Shown: in pieces, positions 1 through 8,552 of the stretch
How the letters are laid out: every line of letters starts with the position of its first letter
Position numbering within the stretch: the stretch's first letter is position 1
NCBI RefSeq assembly: GCF_022601975.1
Contig: NZ_JAKVIR010000008.1
Location: 1 to 64,000 of the forward strand
Direction of reading: 5' to 3'
Length of the DNA stretch: 64,000 nucleotides
Origin: Pontibacter sp. E15-1
GTDB lineage: Bacteria > Bacteroidota > Bacteroidia > Cytophagales > Hymenobacteraceae
The notes under the pieces: model-generated
What the model saw: only the letters and a program-made list of their open reading frames with translations
What the model was told of the DNA's origin: nothing
Database searches by the model: none
Made by a program: the position numbers and the translations under genes

Positions 1-82
1 TATTTTGGGCGCTGCCGATTGCTCAGTTTAAGATTGTTTAGTTTAGGTATTGGGACTTGCTAAGGAGCGACTAATTAATCAG

Positions 83-140
83 GCATAAAAACAGCGGCGG
101 CTTTCCTTTTTAGAGAGGAAAGCCGCCGCTGTTTTTATGC
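83..140. terminator. Long perfect hairpin, bidirectional terminator
   Basis: A perfect inverted repeat has 24-base arms (83-106 and 117-140) around a 10-base loop. The GC-rich core is flanked by A and T runs, so it could work in both directions. It lies 23 bases past the stop of the LutA-like gene and probably ends the HMG-CoA lyase/LutA-like operon. Bases 1-82 show nothing I can identify. Confidence 0.85.
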
Positions 141-162
141 TACGGTTTCTGATCTGCGCTGA

Positions 163-903
163 TTACCAGCCGCTGGCCAGCACATCGGCGATGTGCATGG
201 TTTTGATCGGTTTGTTCTGTTTCTGGATATAGGCCTCCAGGTGCATCAGGCAGCTGCTGTCTGTGGAGATGATATAATCCGCACCGGTGGCCATGGCGTT
301 CTCCACTTTCTGCTCGGCCATGGCTGTGGATATGGCCTCAAACTTCACGGCAAAGGTACCGCCGAAGCCGCAGCACGTCTCGTTGTCGGCCATCTCCACC
401 AGTTCAAGCCCGCGCACGTTACCCAATAGCGCACGCGGCCCTTCTTTAATGCCGCACTCCCGCAGCCCGCTGCAGGAGTCGTGGTAGGTATAGCGCCCGT
501 TGAGCGCCGCGCCCTGAATTTCTGTCACGCCCAGCACATCGGTCAGGAACTCGGTGAGCTCATACACCTTCTTTTGCATGGAGCGGTACTTCACCAGGCT
601 CGACGATTTCACGAAAATATCCTGGTATGCGTTCCGGACCATGCCCACGCACGAGGCCGACGGGGCCACAATGTAATGGGAGGTCTCATTGGAGAAGTCG
701 TTCAAAAACTTCGTCGCAACCTCGCGGGCCTCGTCGAAGAAGCCCGCATTAAACGCCGGTTGCCCGCAACAGGTCTGGTTGGCATTGTAGTGTACCTCAC
801 ACCCTACCTTTTCCAGCACTTTCACCATGTTCATGCCCGTTTCGGGGTAGAGTTGGTCTACAAAGCACGGAATAAAAATATCTACAACTATTCTTCTTGC
901 CAT
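163..903 (-). CDS. (Fe-S)-binding protein, LutA/YkgE family
   Basis: A 246-residue cytosolic protein with two cysteine-rich CCG-type domains: CCGQP near residue 45 and CCGFGG near residue 178, preceded by a YHDSCSG segment. This is the architecture of LutA/YkgE proteins and of the cysteine-rich half of heterodisulfide-reductase-like subunits, which bind Fe-S clusters in redox complexes such as LutABC lactate oxidation. It starts two bases after the HMG-CoA lyase stop, so the two are probably cotranscribed. No LutB or LutC partner lies inside the window, and a strong terminator follows immediately. The family assignment is firm; the substrate (lactate, glycolate or other) is not determined. 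Confidence 0.85.
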   Translation of the reverse strand: MARRIVVDIFIPCFVDQLYPETGMNMVKVLEKVGCEVHYNANQTCCGQPAFNAGFFDEAREVATKFLNDFSNETSHYIVAPSASCVGMVRNAYQDIFVKSSSLVKYRSMQKKVYELTEFLTDVLGVTEIQGAALNGRYTYHDSCSGLRECGIKEGPRALLGNVRGLELVEMADNETCCGFGGTFAVKFEAISTAMAEQKVENAMATGADYIISTDSSCLMHLEAYIQKQNKPIKTMHIADVLASGW

Positions 904-905
904 AA

Positions 906-1751
906 TCAGGAAAACACAGCGACGGACCGCGCCATTGCGGCGTCGAAGGCTGCTTTATTCAGGTTCAAATTTAAACCATTATTTTCGAAGTAAGCGATCA
1001 AATTTTCGGTGGCCATGTTGCCCGTCAGCGCGTCTGCCGCCATCGGGCAGCCGCCATACCCCCGTAGCGCACCGTCAAATCGCTGGCACCCTGCCTTATA
1101 CGCGGCATCCACCTTTTCTTCCCAGGTACTGGGGGTGGTATGCAGATGCGCCCCAAACTCAATTTCCTGGAAAGCCCCGATCAGATGCTCGAACAGGTAG
1201 GTGATGTTCTGCGGATTGGAAACACCCACCGTGTCTGAAAGCGAGATGATGCGCACCTGCAACCGGTGCAGTTTCTCCACAAACGAGATGACGGTTTCCG
1301 CGTCCCAGGGGTCGCCGTAGGGGTTGCCAAAGCCCATCGAGATATAGGTTACGAGGGTTTTGCCCTGTCTGTGGCAAATCTCCTGAATCTGGGCCAGGTG
1401 CTCCAGGGCCTCGGCGATGGATTTATTGGTGTTGCGCTGCTGGAAGGTCTCGGACACGGATAGCGGAAAGCCCAGGTACTGGATCTGCTCATGCTGGGCG
1501 GCCTCCTCGGCACCGCGCACGTTGGCGATAATCGCCAACAGCTTCGACGAGCTGCCTTCCAGTTCCAGGTTCGCGAGCACTTCGGCGGTGTCGCGCATCT
1601 GCGGAATCGCCTTCGGTGAGACAAAGCTCCCAAAGTCGAGGGTGTCGAAACCGACTTTCAGCAGTTGGTTGATGTAGTCAATCTTCTGTTCGGTGGGTAT
1701 AAAGTCGTGGATGCCTTGCATGGCATCGCGGGGACACTCGATTAGTTTCAT
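906..1751 (-). CDS. Hydroxymethylglutaryl-CoA lyase
   Basis: Cleaves HMG-CoA to acetoacetate and acetyl-CoA, the last step of leucine catabolism. The 281-residue protein shows the family residues: the PRD motif near the start (CPRDAMQG), an HLH metal-ligand pair (GAHLHTT), the catalytic Cys in GGCPMA, and the later metal-ligand Asn in TGNMATE. The reading frame is open for 46 more codons upstream, but that extension has no family similarity and would begin upstream of an exact -7 promoter box at 1844-1851. I therefore chose the ATG at 1751. The downstream neighbour is the LutA-like Fe-S protein. Confidence 0.88.
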   Translation of the reverse strand: MKLIECPRDAMQGIHDFIPTEQKIDYINQLLKVGFDTLDFGSFVSPKAIPQMRDTAEVLANLELEGSSSKLLAIIANVRGAEEAAQHEQIQYLGFPLSVSETFQQRNTNKSIAEALEHLAQIQEICHRQGKTLVTYISMGFGNPYGDPWDAETVISFVEKLHRLQVRIISLSDTVGVSNPQNITYLFEHLIGAFQEIEFGAHLHTTPSTWEEKVDAAYKAGCQRFDGALRGYGGCPMAADALTGNMATENLIAYFENNGLNLNLNKAAFDAAMARSVAVFS

Positions 1752-2195
1752 GGTGTTAAATGTGGTCACAGCTTTTCGGGTATACTCAAAATTCACGTCG
1801 CAGCAGGCAGGGCCGCTCCAAAGCTCGCGCTTAACCAAAGGTACAAATTTACCCGGGAGGTGGCCTACTTTGTAACGGCCTTTTGCCACAGCCCACCGAC
1901 TTGCTTCTCTTACGAGGAATCGGGGGAGATTGTAACGAAACAGCTTGCCAAAACCGCAACAGGATTTTTGCGCACGCCGCTTCTAAAGATTTACAGTTGC
2001 CTCGCTTGATCGAGACAGCGCCAGGCCAATTTAAGACGCAAACCCCACGGCATTTTTCTGCGTTTTTAGAGTATGTGTACATAATGCAGCGGACTACCGT
2101 ATACCCTTTTGCCGATAGCGCTGCCATCTGCCTCATTCTTTCGATGTATGGAATGAGCACTGAAGAGAATCAATAGAACCCTTACCCCTGAACCT
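1752..2195. other. Divergent intergenic region
   Basis: The 444 bases between divergent genes hold the -7 box at 1844-1851. Short open frames exist on both strands, but they have no recognisable protein and show no sign of translation. I see no RNA gene or repeat. Confidence 0.5.
1844..1851 (-). promoter_or_regulatory. Bacteroidota -7 box for HMG-CoA lyase
   Basis: On the minus strand this reads TAAATTTG, an exact match to the Bacteroidota -7 consensus TAnnTTTG. I see no good TTTG at the expected -33 distance. A transcript starting about 7 bases downstream would have a leader of roughly 85 bases before the ATG at 1751, which supports that start. Confidence 0.45.
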
Positions 2196-2591
2196 ATGGA
2201 AAATCTAGTAGAGTACCTGGACGAGTCGCTCGTGCCCCTGGAGGAGAAAATCAGAAACTACCTGAGCGTGGAGCACAACATCCGCATGATTGAAGTAGAG
2301 CTGCTCTCGCTGCAGAGCATCGCCTCTGACTTTACCCCCGACAGCGACGAATCGGGCCAGCATATGGCAAAAGAGCAGCTGCATGTAAAGCTGAACGACA
2401 AGGAAAAACGTATGGGCGTGCTGCTGGAGCAGTATAAAACGCTGCGCCAGGAAGTGATTAACATGCTGCCGGAGCAAAACAAGTTTTTCGAGCTGAACCT
2501 TGGGTATGGCCCGAGCATGGTTGGCTATTTCACCGTCGACCACGAAACGCGCCAGCCACTTTCAGAGCCAGTTCTCCGGATCGTGCACTAA
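2196..2591 (+). CDS. Hypothetical coiled-coil protein
   Basis: I do not recognise a family. The 131-residue soluble protein is acidic, rich in Glu, Leu and Gln, and has heptad-like spacing over about residues 8-105, consistent with an alpha-helical or coiled-coil protein. It has no signal peptide, membrane segment or Cys pair. The start is an isolated ATG with no competing upstream start. It stands alone, 78 bases ahead of the CNNM/CBS gene on the same strand, and could share its transcript. Confidence 0.6.
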   Translation: MENLVEYLDESLVPLEEKIRNYLSVEHNIRMIEVELLSLQSIASDFTPDSDESGQHMAKEQLHVKLNDKEKRMGVLLEQYKTLRQEVINMLPEQNKFFELNLGYGPSMVGYFTVDHETRQPLSEPVLRIVH

Positions 2592-2669
2592 ATAACATGT
2601 CTTGTTTGGTTCGGTCATCCGGATTTAGCGCTTGCCGCAACCAGCTACTCCTTCATCATCAGGTAATCA

Positions 2670-3722
2670 ATGGGTTTACTTATACTGTATTTAAGCATTG
2701 CCTTGTTCTTCTCGTTTCTGTGCTCCGTGCTGGAGGCAGTCCTGTTGAGCATCACGCCTTCCTTCATTAGCATTACCGCACAGCGGGACCCCGGACTGGG
2801 CAAAGACCTGCAGGGATTTAAAGACAACGTGGACCGGCCCCTGGCCGCCATCCTGACGCTGAACACCTTTGCCCATACCATCGGGGCTGCCGGCGTGGGG
2901 GCGCAGGCACAGCGCCTATGGGGAGACGCCTATCTCTCGCTCACTTCCGGCATCCTCACCTTGATTATCCTGATTTTCTCCGAAATCATACCGAAAACAA
3001 TAGGCGCCAACCACTGGAAACAGCTTGCCCCTTTCTCCATCCGCACAATCAAGGTACTGATTTACTCCCCCCTGTACCCCATTATTCTCTTGTCGCAGTT
3101 TATCACGAAGCGGCTGAAAAAGGAAAAGGGGCGCAGCATCCTGAGCCGGGCAGACTTTACGGCGATGGCCGAGATCGGGATCAAGCAGGGCATTTTCCAA
3201 CAAGGGGAATCGCAGATTATTCGAAACATCCTCCGCTTCAACAATATCATGGTCCGCCATATCATGACGCCCCGCACGGTGGTGGTGAGTGCGCAGGAGG
3301 ACATGTCGATTATGGAGTTTTTCAGCAGCTTCCCGGATTTGCGCTTTTCCCGAATCCCCGTATTCAAAGAAAACCTCGACGACGTGACGGGCTACGTGCT
3401 GAAGGATGAGGTGATGTATGAGATGATCCAGAACCAGGGCCATAAACCACTAAAGTCCATAACCCGACCTATACAGGTGGTGCCCGAACACATGCCTATA
3501 CCCACCCTGTTTTCGCGGCTGCTGGATCGCAAAGACCAGCTGGCGCTGGTGGTAGACGAGTACGGCGGCACGGCGGGCCTGATCAGCATGGAGGACATCA
3601 TCGAGACGCTGCTGGGCATGGAAATCATTGATGAAATGGATCAGATTGCCGACCTGCAAACGTGGGCCCGCACCAACTGGGAAAAGAGAGCCAAGCGCCT
3701 TGGGTTTCGGATGGAGGAATAG
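2670..3722 (+). CDS. CNNM (DUF21) and CBS-pair membrane protein
   Basis: A 350-residue inner-membrane protein of the TlyC/CorC-type 'hemolysin' family, thought to act in divalent cation (Mg/Co) transport or its control. Residues 1-165 are a DUF21/CNNM transmembrane domain with hydrophobic stretches near 1-25, 55-75, 80-105 and 125-145. Residues 190-320 are a CBS pair, beginning at the typical MTPR motif and including VVDEYGGTAGLI. The protein ends soon after the second CBS domain and lacks the C-terminal CorC_HlyC domain of longer relatives. The GNAT gene starts two bases after its stop. Confidence 0.88.
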   Translation: MGLLILYLSIALFFSFLCSVLEAVLLSITPSFISITAQRDPGLGKDLQGFKDNVDRPLAAILTLNTFAHTIGAAGVGAQAQRLWGDAYLSLTSGILTLIILIFSEIIPKTIGANHWKQLAPFSIRTIKVLIYSPLYPIILLSQFITKRLKKEKGRSILSRADFTAMAEIGIKQGIFQQGESQIIRNILRFNNIMVRHIMTPRTVVVSAQEDMSIMEFFSSFPDLRFSRIPVFKENLDDVTGYVLKDEVMYEMIQNQGHKPLKSITRPIQVVPEHMPIPTLFSRLLDRKDQLALVVDEYGGTAGLISMEDIIETLLGMEIIDEMDQIADLQTWARTNWEKRAKRLGFRMEE

Positions 3723-3724
3723 GT

Positions 3725-4276
3725 ATGGCCGCTGCGCCACTTTCATATAAACGCCTCACACGTCAGGATGCTCCAGAGCTTGCCTCCCTGCGGAAACTAT
3801 ATCAGGAGGCCTTCCCGCTGCGGGAGCGCAGAACGTTCGGGCAGGTAGAGCGGCTGCTTGAGCACCCCGGCATGCGCTGTATCGCAGTGATGCAAGGCAC
3901 ATTGTTCGCAGGTTTTTATATCAGCTGGCGCCTTGGGCAGTTCTGTTTTGTAGAGCACTTCGCCATTGTCAGCCATCTGCGCGGGCAAGGCATTGGCCGG
4001 CAAGTAGTACAACGCATGCTGCAGGACGAAGCGCTTGGCGTTGTGCTAGAGGTGGAGCTTCCCTACTCCCAGGCTAGCCGCCGGCGCATCCTCTTTTACC
4101 AAAGCCTCGGGTTCTCCCCCATTGCCGGACTTACCTACCACCAGCCGCCTTATCGCAGCGGGGAGGCCCCTTTGCCCCTCTGCCTGATGTCGTCCTTTCC
4201 TCTCACAGACCCGGCTGAGCAGGACAGGGCGGTCCGCGCGATTCACGAGCAGGTATACGCGCGCTTTATGGTATAG
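3725..4276 (+). CDS. GNAT family N-acetyltransferase
   Basis: A 183-residue predicted acetyl-CoA-dependent acyltransferase. The core motif A is visible as LRGQGIGRQVVQRML (the RxxGxG/A pyrophosphate-binding loop), followed by a strand with VVLEVELP and the RRILFYQSLGF segment typical of the GNAT C-terminal half. The ATG lies two bases after the CNNM/CBS stop; a longer in-frame upstream extension would overlap that gene and has no family similarity. The substrate is unknown. The short spacing suggests cotranscription with the upstream membrane protein. Confidence 0.8.
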   Translation: MAAAPLSYKRLTRQDAPELASLRKLYQEAFPLRERRTFGQVERLLEHPGMRCIAVMQGTLFAGFYISWRLGQFCFVEHFAIVSHLRGQGIGRQVVQRMLQDEALGVVLEVELPYSQASRRRILFYQSLGFSPIAGLTYHQPPYRSGEAPLPLCLMSSFPLTDPAEQDRAVRAIHEQVYARFMV

Positions 4277-4433
4277 AAACGCCTGAAACTCACTTAACAT
4301 AGCGTCTGATTTATATTAAAATCAGAAAAAGCCCCGGCTAACTCCTTTGTCCTCCGGGCACAAAAGCTTATCTTGTGCTGCTGATACAGGCCGTTTTTGC
4401 TGCCTGCTGCATACCCTAATTTTACCACAGTAC

Positions 4434-5993
4434 ATGGCACAGCCCTCCCTCCGGCAAATGGTTCATCCAAACCTGCAGGCGCCGCTCTCGCTTTTCCAAC
4501 TGCACCAGCAGATACGGGAAGAGCTGGAAGTAGCGTTCCCGGAAAGCTATTGGGTGGTGGCCGAAGTGGCCCAGGTAAATGTGGACCGGCGCAAGGGACA
4601 CTGCTACCTGACGCTGGTGGACAAGGGAGCCGATGCCCGCCAGATGCTGGCACAGGCACGTGCCACTATTTGGAGTTCGCGGTACCAGATGCTTAGCCGC
4701 TACTTTGAGGAAAAGACAGGCCACCCCCTGAAGGCTGGCCTGAAAGTGCTGCTACATACCTCGGTGCGTTTTCATGAGCTCTATGGCCTTAGCCTGGATA
4801 TCTCGAACATCGACCCCAATTATACCATCGGTGACCTGGCTCGCCAACGGCAGGAAACGCTGAAGCGGCTGGAAGCAGAAGGCCTGCTGGAAGCCAACAA
4901 AGCGCTCCCTTTATCGCTGTTGCCCCAACGGCTGGCCGTCATTTCCTCGGCCACGGCAGCAGGCTATCAGGATTTTGTGCATCAGCTGCAGCACAACAGC
5001 TTCGGGTATTATTTCGAGATTACCCTTTTTCAGGCCACGGTGCAGGGCAACGAGGCACCTGCCTCGGTCAGAAACGCCCTTGCCCTGGTTGCGAAAGACA
5101 GCCACCGGTATGATGCTGTCGTCCTGATCCGCGGGGGCGGGTCACAGACCGACCTGAGCTGCTTCGATGACTATGCCATCGCCGCTGCCATTGGTCGCTC
5201 CCCACTGCCGGTGCTCACGGGCATTGGCCACGAGCGCGACGAGAGCGTTTCGGATTTGGTGGCGCACACGCGCCTGAAAACCCCAACGGCTGTGGCCAAT
5301 TTCCTGACAGACCGCTTCCGTTCGGCAGAGGAGTATACCGAAAGCGTGTACGCCAGCATCCGGCTTCTGTCGGGGCAGCAACTGCAGCAGGCCGATGACG
5401 CGCTTGAGCGTAGGAGTCACCGGTTCTCGAACCAAACCAAAGCCTTGTTGCAGGCGGCCAAAGACAGATTGGAGCTGTTGTCGCGGGGGCTGCTCCTGAA
5501 GCCAAAGGCTTACCTCGATACCCAAAAGCACCAGATCAGCACCCTCGACAAAGACCTGAGCTCCCAAACCAAAGAACTGCTGCACGAGCGCCAACGCTAT
5601 TTACAGGAACTGACGGGATGCGTGGAAGGAAAAAGCCAGCGCTACCTGCACATGAAAGCGCATGAGCTCAACACCTTGGTACACTGTGTCGAGACGGAGG
5701 CTAAAGACAGCCTGCAGCGGAAACAGCTCCTGTTTAGCAAATGTAGCGACAAGGTAGGGTATGAAACCCAGAAGAAGATGCAGCATGAGCACCATCGGTT
5801 AAAGCTGCTTGAAATGAGCATTGAGGCCAACAACCCTGAACGGCTGCTGCTGCGGGGGTATACGCTTACACTGGTCAATGGGCAGATCACGAAAAGCATT
5901 AAGGAAATTAAGGAGGGAGACGTTATTGAGACGAAAATGCAGGACGGAACGCTCCACAGTATGGTTGTAAATATTGACGAAGATGACAGATAA
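4434..5993 (+). CDS. xseA: Exodeoxyribonuclease VII large subunit
   Basis: Catalytic subunit of exonuclease VII, a metal-independent single-strand DNA exonuclease in repair. The N-terminal OB-fold covers about residues 15-115 (LSLFQLHQQIREEL, then YWVVAEV). The catalytic domain contains the family segments AVISSATAAGYQDF, VVLIRGGGSQTDL, TGIGHERDESV and LKTPTAVANFL. A long heptad-rich coiled coil follows to about residue 450. At 519 residues it is longer than the roughly 450 of many homologues because of this coiled coil. The start is ATG 4434; ATG 4458 is also possible, and the longer TTG frame is less likely. Its 3' end overlaps xseB. Confidence 0.92.
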   Translation: MAQPSLRQMVHPNLQAPLSLFQLHQQIREELEVAFPESYWVVAEVAQVNVDRRKGHCYLTLVDKGADARQMLAQARATIWSSRYQMLSRYFEEKTGHPLKAGLKVLLHTSVRFHELYGLSLDISNIDPNYTIGDLARQRQETLKRLEAEGLLEANKALPLSLLPQRLAVISSATAAGYQDFVHQLQHNSFGYYFEITLFQATVQGNEAPASVRNALALVAKDSHRYDAVVLIRGGGSQTDLSCFDDYAIAAAIGRSPLPVLTGIGHERDESVSDLVAHTRLKTPTAVANFLTDRFRSAEEYTESVYASIRLLSGQQLQQADDALERRSHRFSNQTKALLQAAKDRLELLSRGLLLKPKAYLDTQKHQISTLDKDLSSQTKELLHERQRYLQELTGCVEGKSQRYLHMKAHELNTLVHCVETEAKDSLQRKQLLFSKCSDKVGYETQKKMQHEHHRLKLLEMSIEANNPERLLLRGYTLTLVNGQITKSIKEIKEGDVIETKMQDGTLHSMVVNIDEDDR

Positions 5994-6255
5994 GGATTTA
6001 AAAAGCTTAACCTACCGAGAGGCCACACAGGAGCTGGAGGAAATACTGCGCGCAATAGAGAATGATTCAGTGGATGTGGACGAACTGACCCAAAAGGTGC
6101 AGCGCTCTTCCCAACTCATCAAACTCTGCAAAGAAAAGCTGCGCAACGCCGAAAAAGCGATTGATCAAGTGTTTAACGAGGAAAACTGTGAGCAACCCGC
6201 CACAAAGGCACCCGGCGGCGGACCGGACAAATCCGCCAATGGCTCTCTTTTTTAA
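5983..6255 (+). CDS. xseB: Exodeoxyribonuclease VII small subunit
   Basis: The 90-residue small subunit that binds the XseA coiled coil to form exonuclease VII. It has the family pattern LTYREATQELEEI...SVDVDEL and a second helix LIKLCKEKLRNAE. The ATG at 5983 lies inside the last codons of xseA, giving an 11-base overlap and likely translational coupling. The C-terminal 25 residues (Pro/Gly-rich, ending NGSLF) look disordered. A large hairpin follows the stop. Confidence 0.9.
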   Translation: MTDKDLKSLTYREATQELEEILRAIENDSVDVDELTQKVQRSSQLIKLCKEKLRNAEKAIDQVFNEENCEQPATKAPGGGPDKSANGSLF

Positions 6256-6269
6256 ATTCGCTTAAAACT

Positions 6270-6320
6270 CTATAACAAGAAGGCCCCCTGTATCGGATAC
6301 AGGGGGCCTTCTTGTTATAG
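6270..6320. terminator. Perfect 51-base palindrome between convergent genes
   Basis: Two 25-base arms are fully complementary around a single central base (6295). The GC core (GGCCCCCTG) is flanked by A/T-rich ends. It lies between the ends of xseB (+) and the trehalose-phosphate synthase gene (-) and probably terminates both. Confidence 0.85.
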
Positions 6321-6335
6321 TGCCAAAGCAATTGA

Positions 6336-8552
6336 TCAACCGGTCATCAGGGCACCGGGAGATTGCTCCTGCCGCCTCGACTGCACTAGTCTGGAAAGCG
6401 TCTGGCGGGCATCCTCGCAGGTATCCACATGGTATTTTGCAACCGAGTGAGAGTTACCTACCTTGATGGTATACGCCTCGCGCGGCATGGCTTTAAAGAT
6501 TTCCTCATCGCCCCAGTCGTCGCCAATGGCCATCACGAACTTATGCGGAAACTTGGTGAGCCAGTAACTGGAGGCCTTTCCTTTGTTTATTTCCTGCGCC
6601 TTTATCTCGACAGCCATTTGGCCGTCCAGCACTTGCAGGTTGCTGTTGGAGGCAATGAAGTTAAGATGGTTCACCAATTCCCGGGCACGCATCTCGCCAA
6701 GGCCAGTCTCTACGCGGCGGTAATGCCATACAAGGGAGTATTCCTTTTCCTCGATAAAGGAAGCTGGGGTACGGTCTACGTACAGGTCCAGAATCAGGCG
6801 AATGTCTTTCTTCCAGTCATCCATCAGGCTGAGCATGGTTTGCCATCCGGTGCCCCGCTGCTTAATCCATACCCCGTGCTCCGCGATGATGTCTATGTTC
6901 AGGTGGCCAAGCCAATCCTGCATGGTTACTTTCTCACGGCTGCTCACCACAACCACCCTGTTTTTAGAGTTACTACTAAGCCTTTCGAGTAAGTCCATCA
7001 GCTCGTCATCCGGGCGGGCCATCAAGGGACGGTTGCGGTAATCTACCAAAGCCCCGTCATACTCCAGGAAAAACAAACGCGAACTCGCCGAGTCGTAGGC
7101 ATCGTTCATCTCCATGATCGTCGCCTCGTCCAGGTATGAGGTAGCCAGCGACATTTGCTTGATCTTGACGTAGGACAGCCGGTCCATGAACATGCTCACC
7201 CAATGGTGGATGTTGTAGCGCTGCAGCGACTCCTGCATGTTGGTCATGTGGGCGATCTGCTCTTCTTCCGGCATCGTCAATGCCGAGTAAATGGCCTTCA
7301 CCATTTGGTTAATGTCGTTCGGGTTGATGAGCAGCGCATCGGAGAGCTCTTTCGAGGCTCCCGCCATCTCGCTCAGAATCAGAACACCTTTTTTATCCAG
7401 CTTGCTGGCGATGTACTCTTTACACACGAGGTTCATACCATCGCGCATTGGCGTCACGAGCGCTACATCGGCCATGCGATAGAAGGCAGAAAGCGTTTCG
7501 AGAGGGTATGAGCGATAGAAATACTGGATTGGGTTCCAGCTGATACGGCTGTACTTACCGTTTATGCGGCCTACCAGTTCATCAACTTCTTCTTTCAGTT
7601 CTTTGTATTTTTCCACGGCGTCGCGGCTCGGCACCACGAGCATCAGCAGGGTTACCCGCTCATGAAAATCCGGATACTCCTCCAGAAACTGCTCAAATGC
7701 CTTCAGGCGCTGGGCAATGCCTTTCGAGTAGTCCAGCCTGTCGATAGAGAGTATAACCTTTTCTGCATTGAGGTTTCCCCTGTAAATCTTCTCGCGCTTC
7801 ACCACCTCTTCGAGGGCAGCCGTCTGGCTGTATTTTTCGTAATCAATCCCCATCGGGAAAGAGTCGACGAGTAGGGAGCGGGTGTTGGTGTTGATCCAGC
7901 CATGCATGCTGCCATACCCTACCAGCCTGTTGACAGAGCTGAGGAAGTGGCGCATGTCGTCGTAGGTATGGAAGCCCACCAGGTCAGAGCCCAGCATACC
8001 CTCCAAAAGCTCTTTTCGCCATGGCAACAGCCGGAAGACTTCGTAAGACGGGAACGGGATATGCTGAAAGAACCCAATCGTGCTGTTTGGCAGTTTCTCG
8101 CGCAGCATGGAGGGCAACAGCAGCAGTTGGTAATCATGAACCCATATGGTGTCGTCAGGCCCCGCCTGCTCTACCACTGCCTCGCAATATTTCTGGTTTA
8201 CCTCCACATACGTTTCCCAGAGTTGCTGGTCATACTCGGCATACTGGCTGAAATAATGGAAGGTGGGCCAAAGCGTCTCATTGCTGAACCCCTCGTAAAA
8301 CTCTTTGATTTCGGTCTCTGTCAGGAAAACGGGTTGCATGCTCTCCGGACGGAGATCCTGTCGGATGCGCTGTTGCGTTATAGGGTCGTCGACAACCAGG
8401 CCCGGCCATCCAATCCAAAGGTTATCCCCTTTTTTGTAGATAGACCCTAGCCCCGTTGCCAGTCCGCCCTCACTCGTTTTGTACTCTAGCTCGCCCTCCT
8501 TCTCTTGCAGTTTTACAGGAAGCCTGTTCGATACAATGATCAGTTTTGCCAT
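6336..8552 (-). CDS. otsA: Trehalose-6-phosphate synthase with phosphatase-like domain
   Basis: A 738-residue fusion. Residues 1-465 are a GT20 synthase joining UDP-glucose and glucose-6-phosphate: NRLPV at the N-terminus, HDYQLLLLP (Asp140), QHIPFP (His164), DRLDYSKG (Arg272, Lys277) and [12 protein letters not shown] (Asp371) are all present. Residues 490-730 are a HAD trehalose-phosphatase-like domain with EHGVW (558-562) and GDDWGDEE (677-684). However, motif I reads LEYDGA where the family has DxDGT, so the nucleophilic Asp is Glu497; SGR is SSR (537-539). The synthase half looks functional and the phosphatase half may not be. It is a single-gene unit ended by the palindrome at 6270-6320. 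Confidence 0.92.
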   Translation of the reverse strand: MAKLIIVSNRLPVKLQEKEGELEYKTSEGGLATGLGSIYKKGDNLWIGWPGLVVDDPITQQRIRQDLRPESMQPVFLTETEIKEFYEGFSNETLWPTFHYFSQYAEYDQQLWETYVEVNQKYCEAVVEQAGPDDTIWVHDYQLLLLPSMLREKLPNSTIGFFQHIPFPSYEVFRLLPWRKELLEGMLGSDLVGFHTYDDMRHFLSSVNRLVGYGSMHGWINTNTRSLLVDSFPMGIDYEKYSQTAALEEVVKREKIYRGNLNAEKVILSIDRLDYSKGIAQRLKAFEQFLEEYPDFHERVTLLMLVVPSRDAVEKYKELKEEVDELVGRINGKYSRISWNPIQYFYRSYPLETLSAFYRMADVALVTPMRDGMNLVCKEYIASKLDKKGVLILSEMAGASKELSDALLINPNDINQMVKAIYSALTMPEEEQIAHMTNMQESLQRYNIHHWVSMFMDRLSYVKIKQMSLATSYLDEATIMEMNDAYDSASSRLFFLEYDGALVDYRNRPLMARPDDELMDLLERLSSNSKNRVVVVSSREKVTMQDWLGHLNIDIIAEHGVWIKQRGTGWQTMLSLMDDWKKDIRLILDLYVDRTPASFIEEKEYSLVWHYRRVETGLGEMRARELVNHLNFIASNSNLQVLDGQMAVEIKAQEINKGKASSYWLTKFPHKFVMAIGDDWGDEEIFKAMPREAYTIKVGNSHSVAKYHVDTCEDARQTLSRLVQSRRQEQSPGALMTG

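Noticed and set aside
1883..2176. 97-codon open frame in the 1752-2195 spacer
   Set aside because: No recognisable family, composition unlike the neighbours, and overlapped by an equally poor frame on the other strand.
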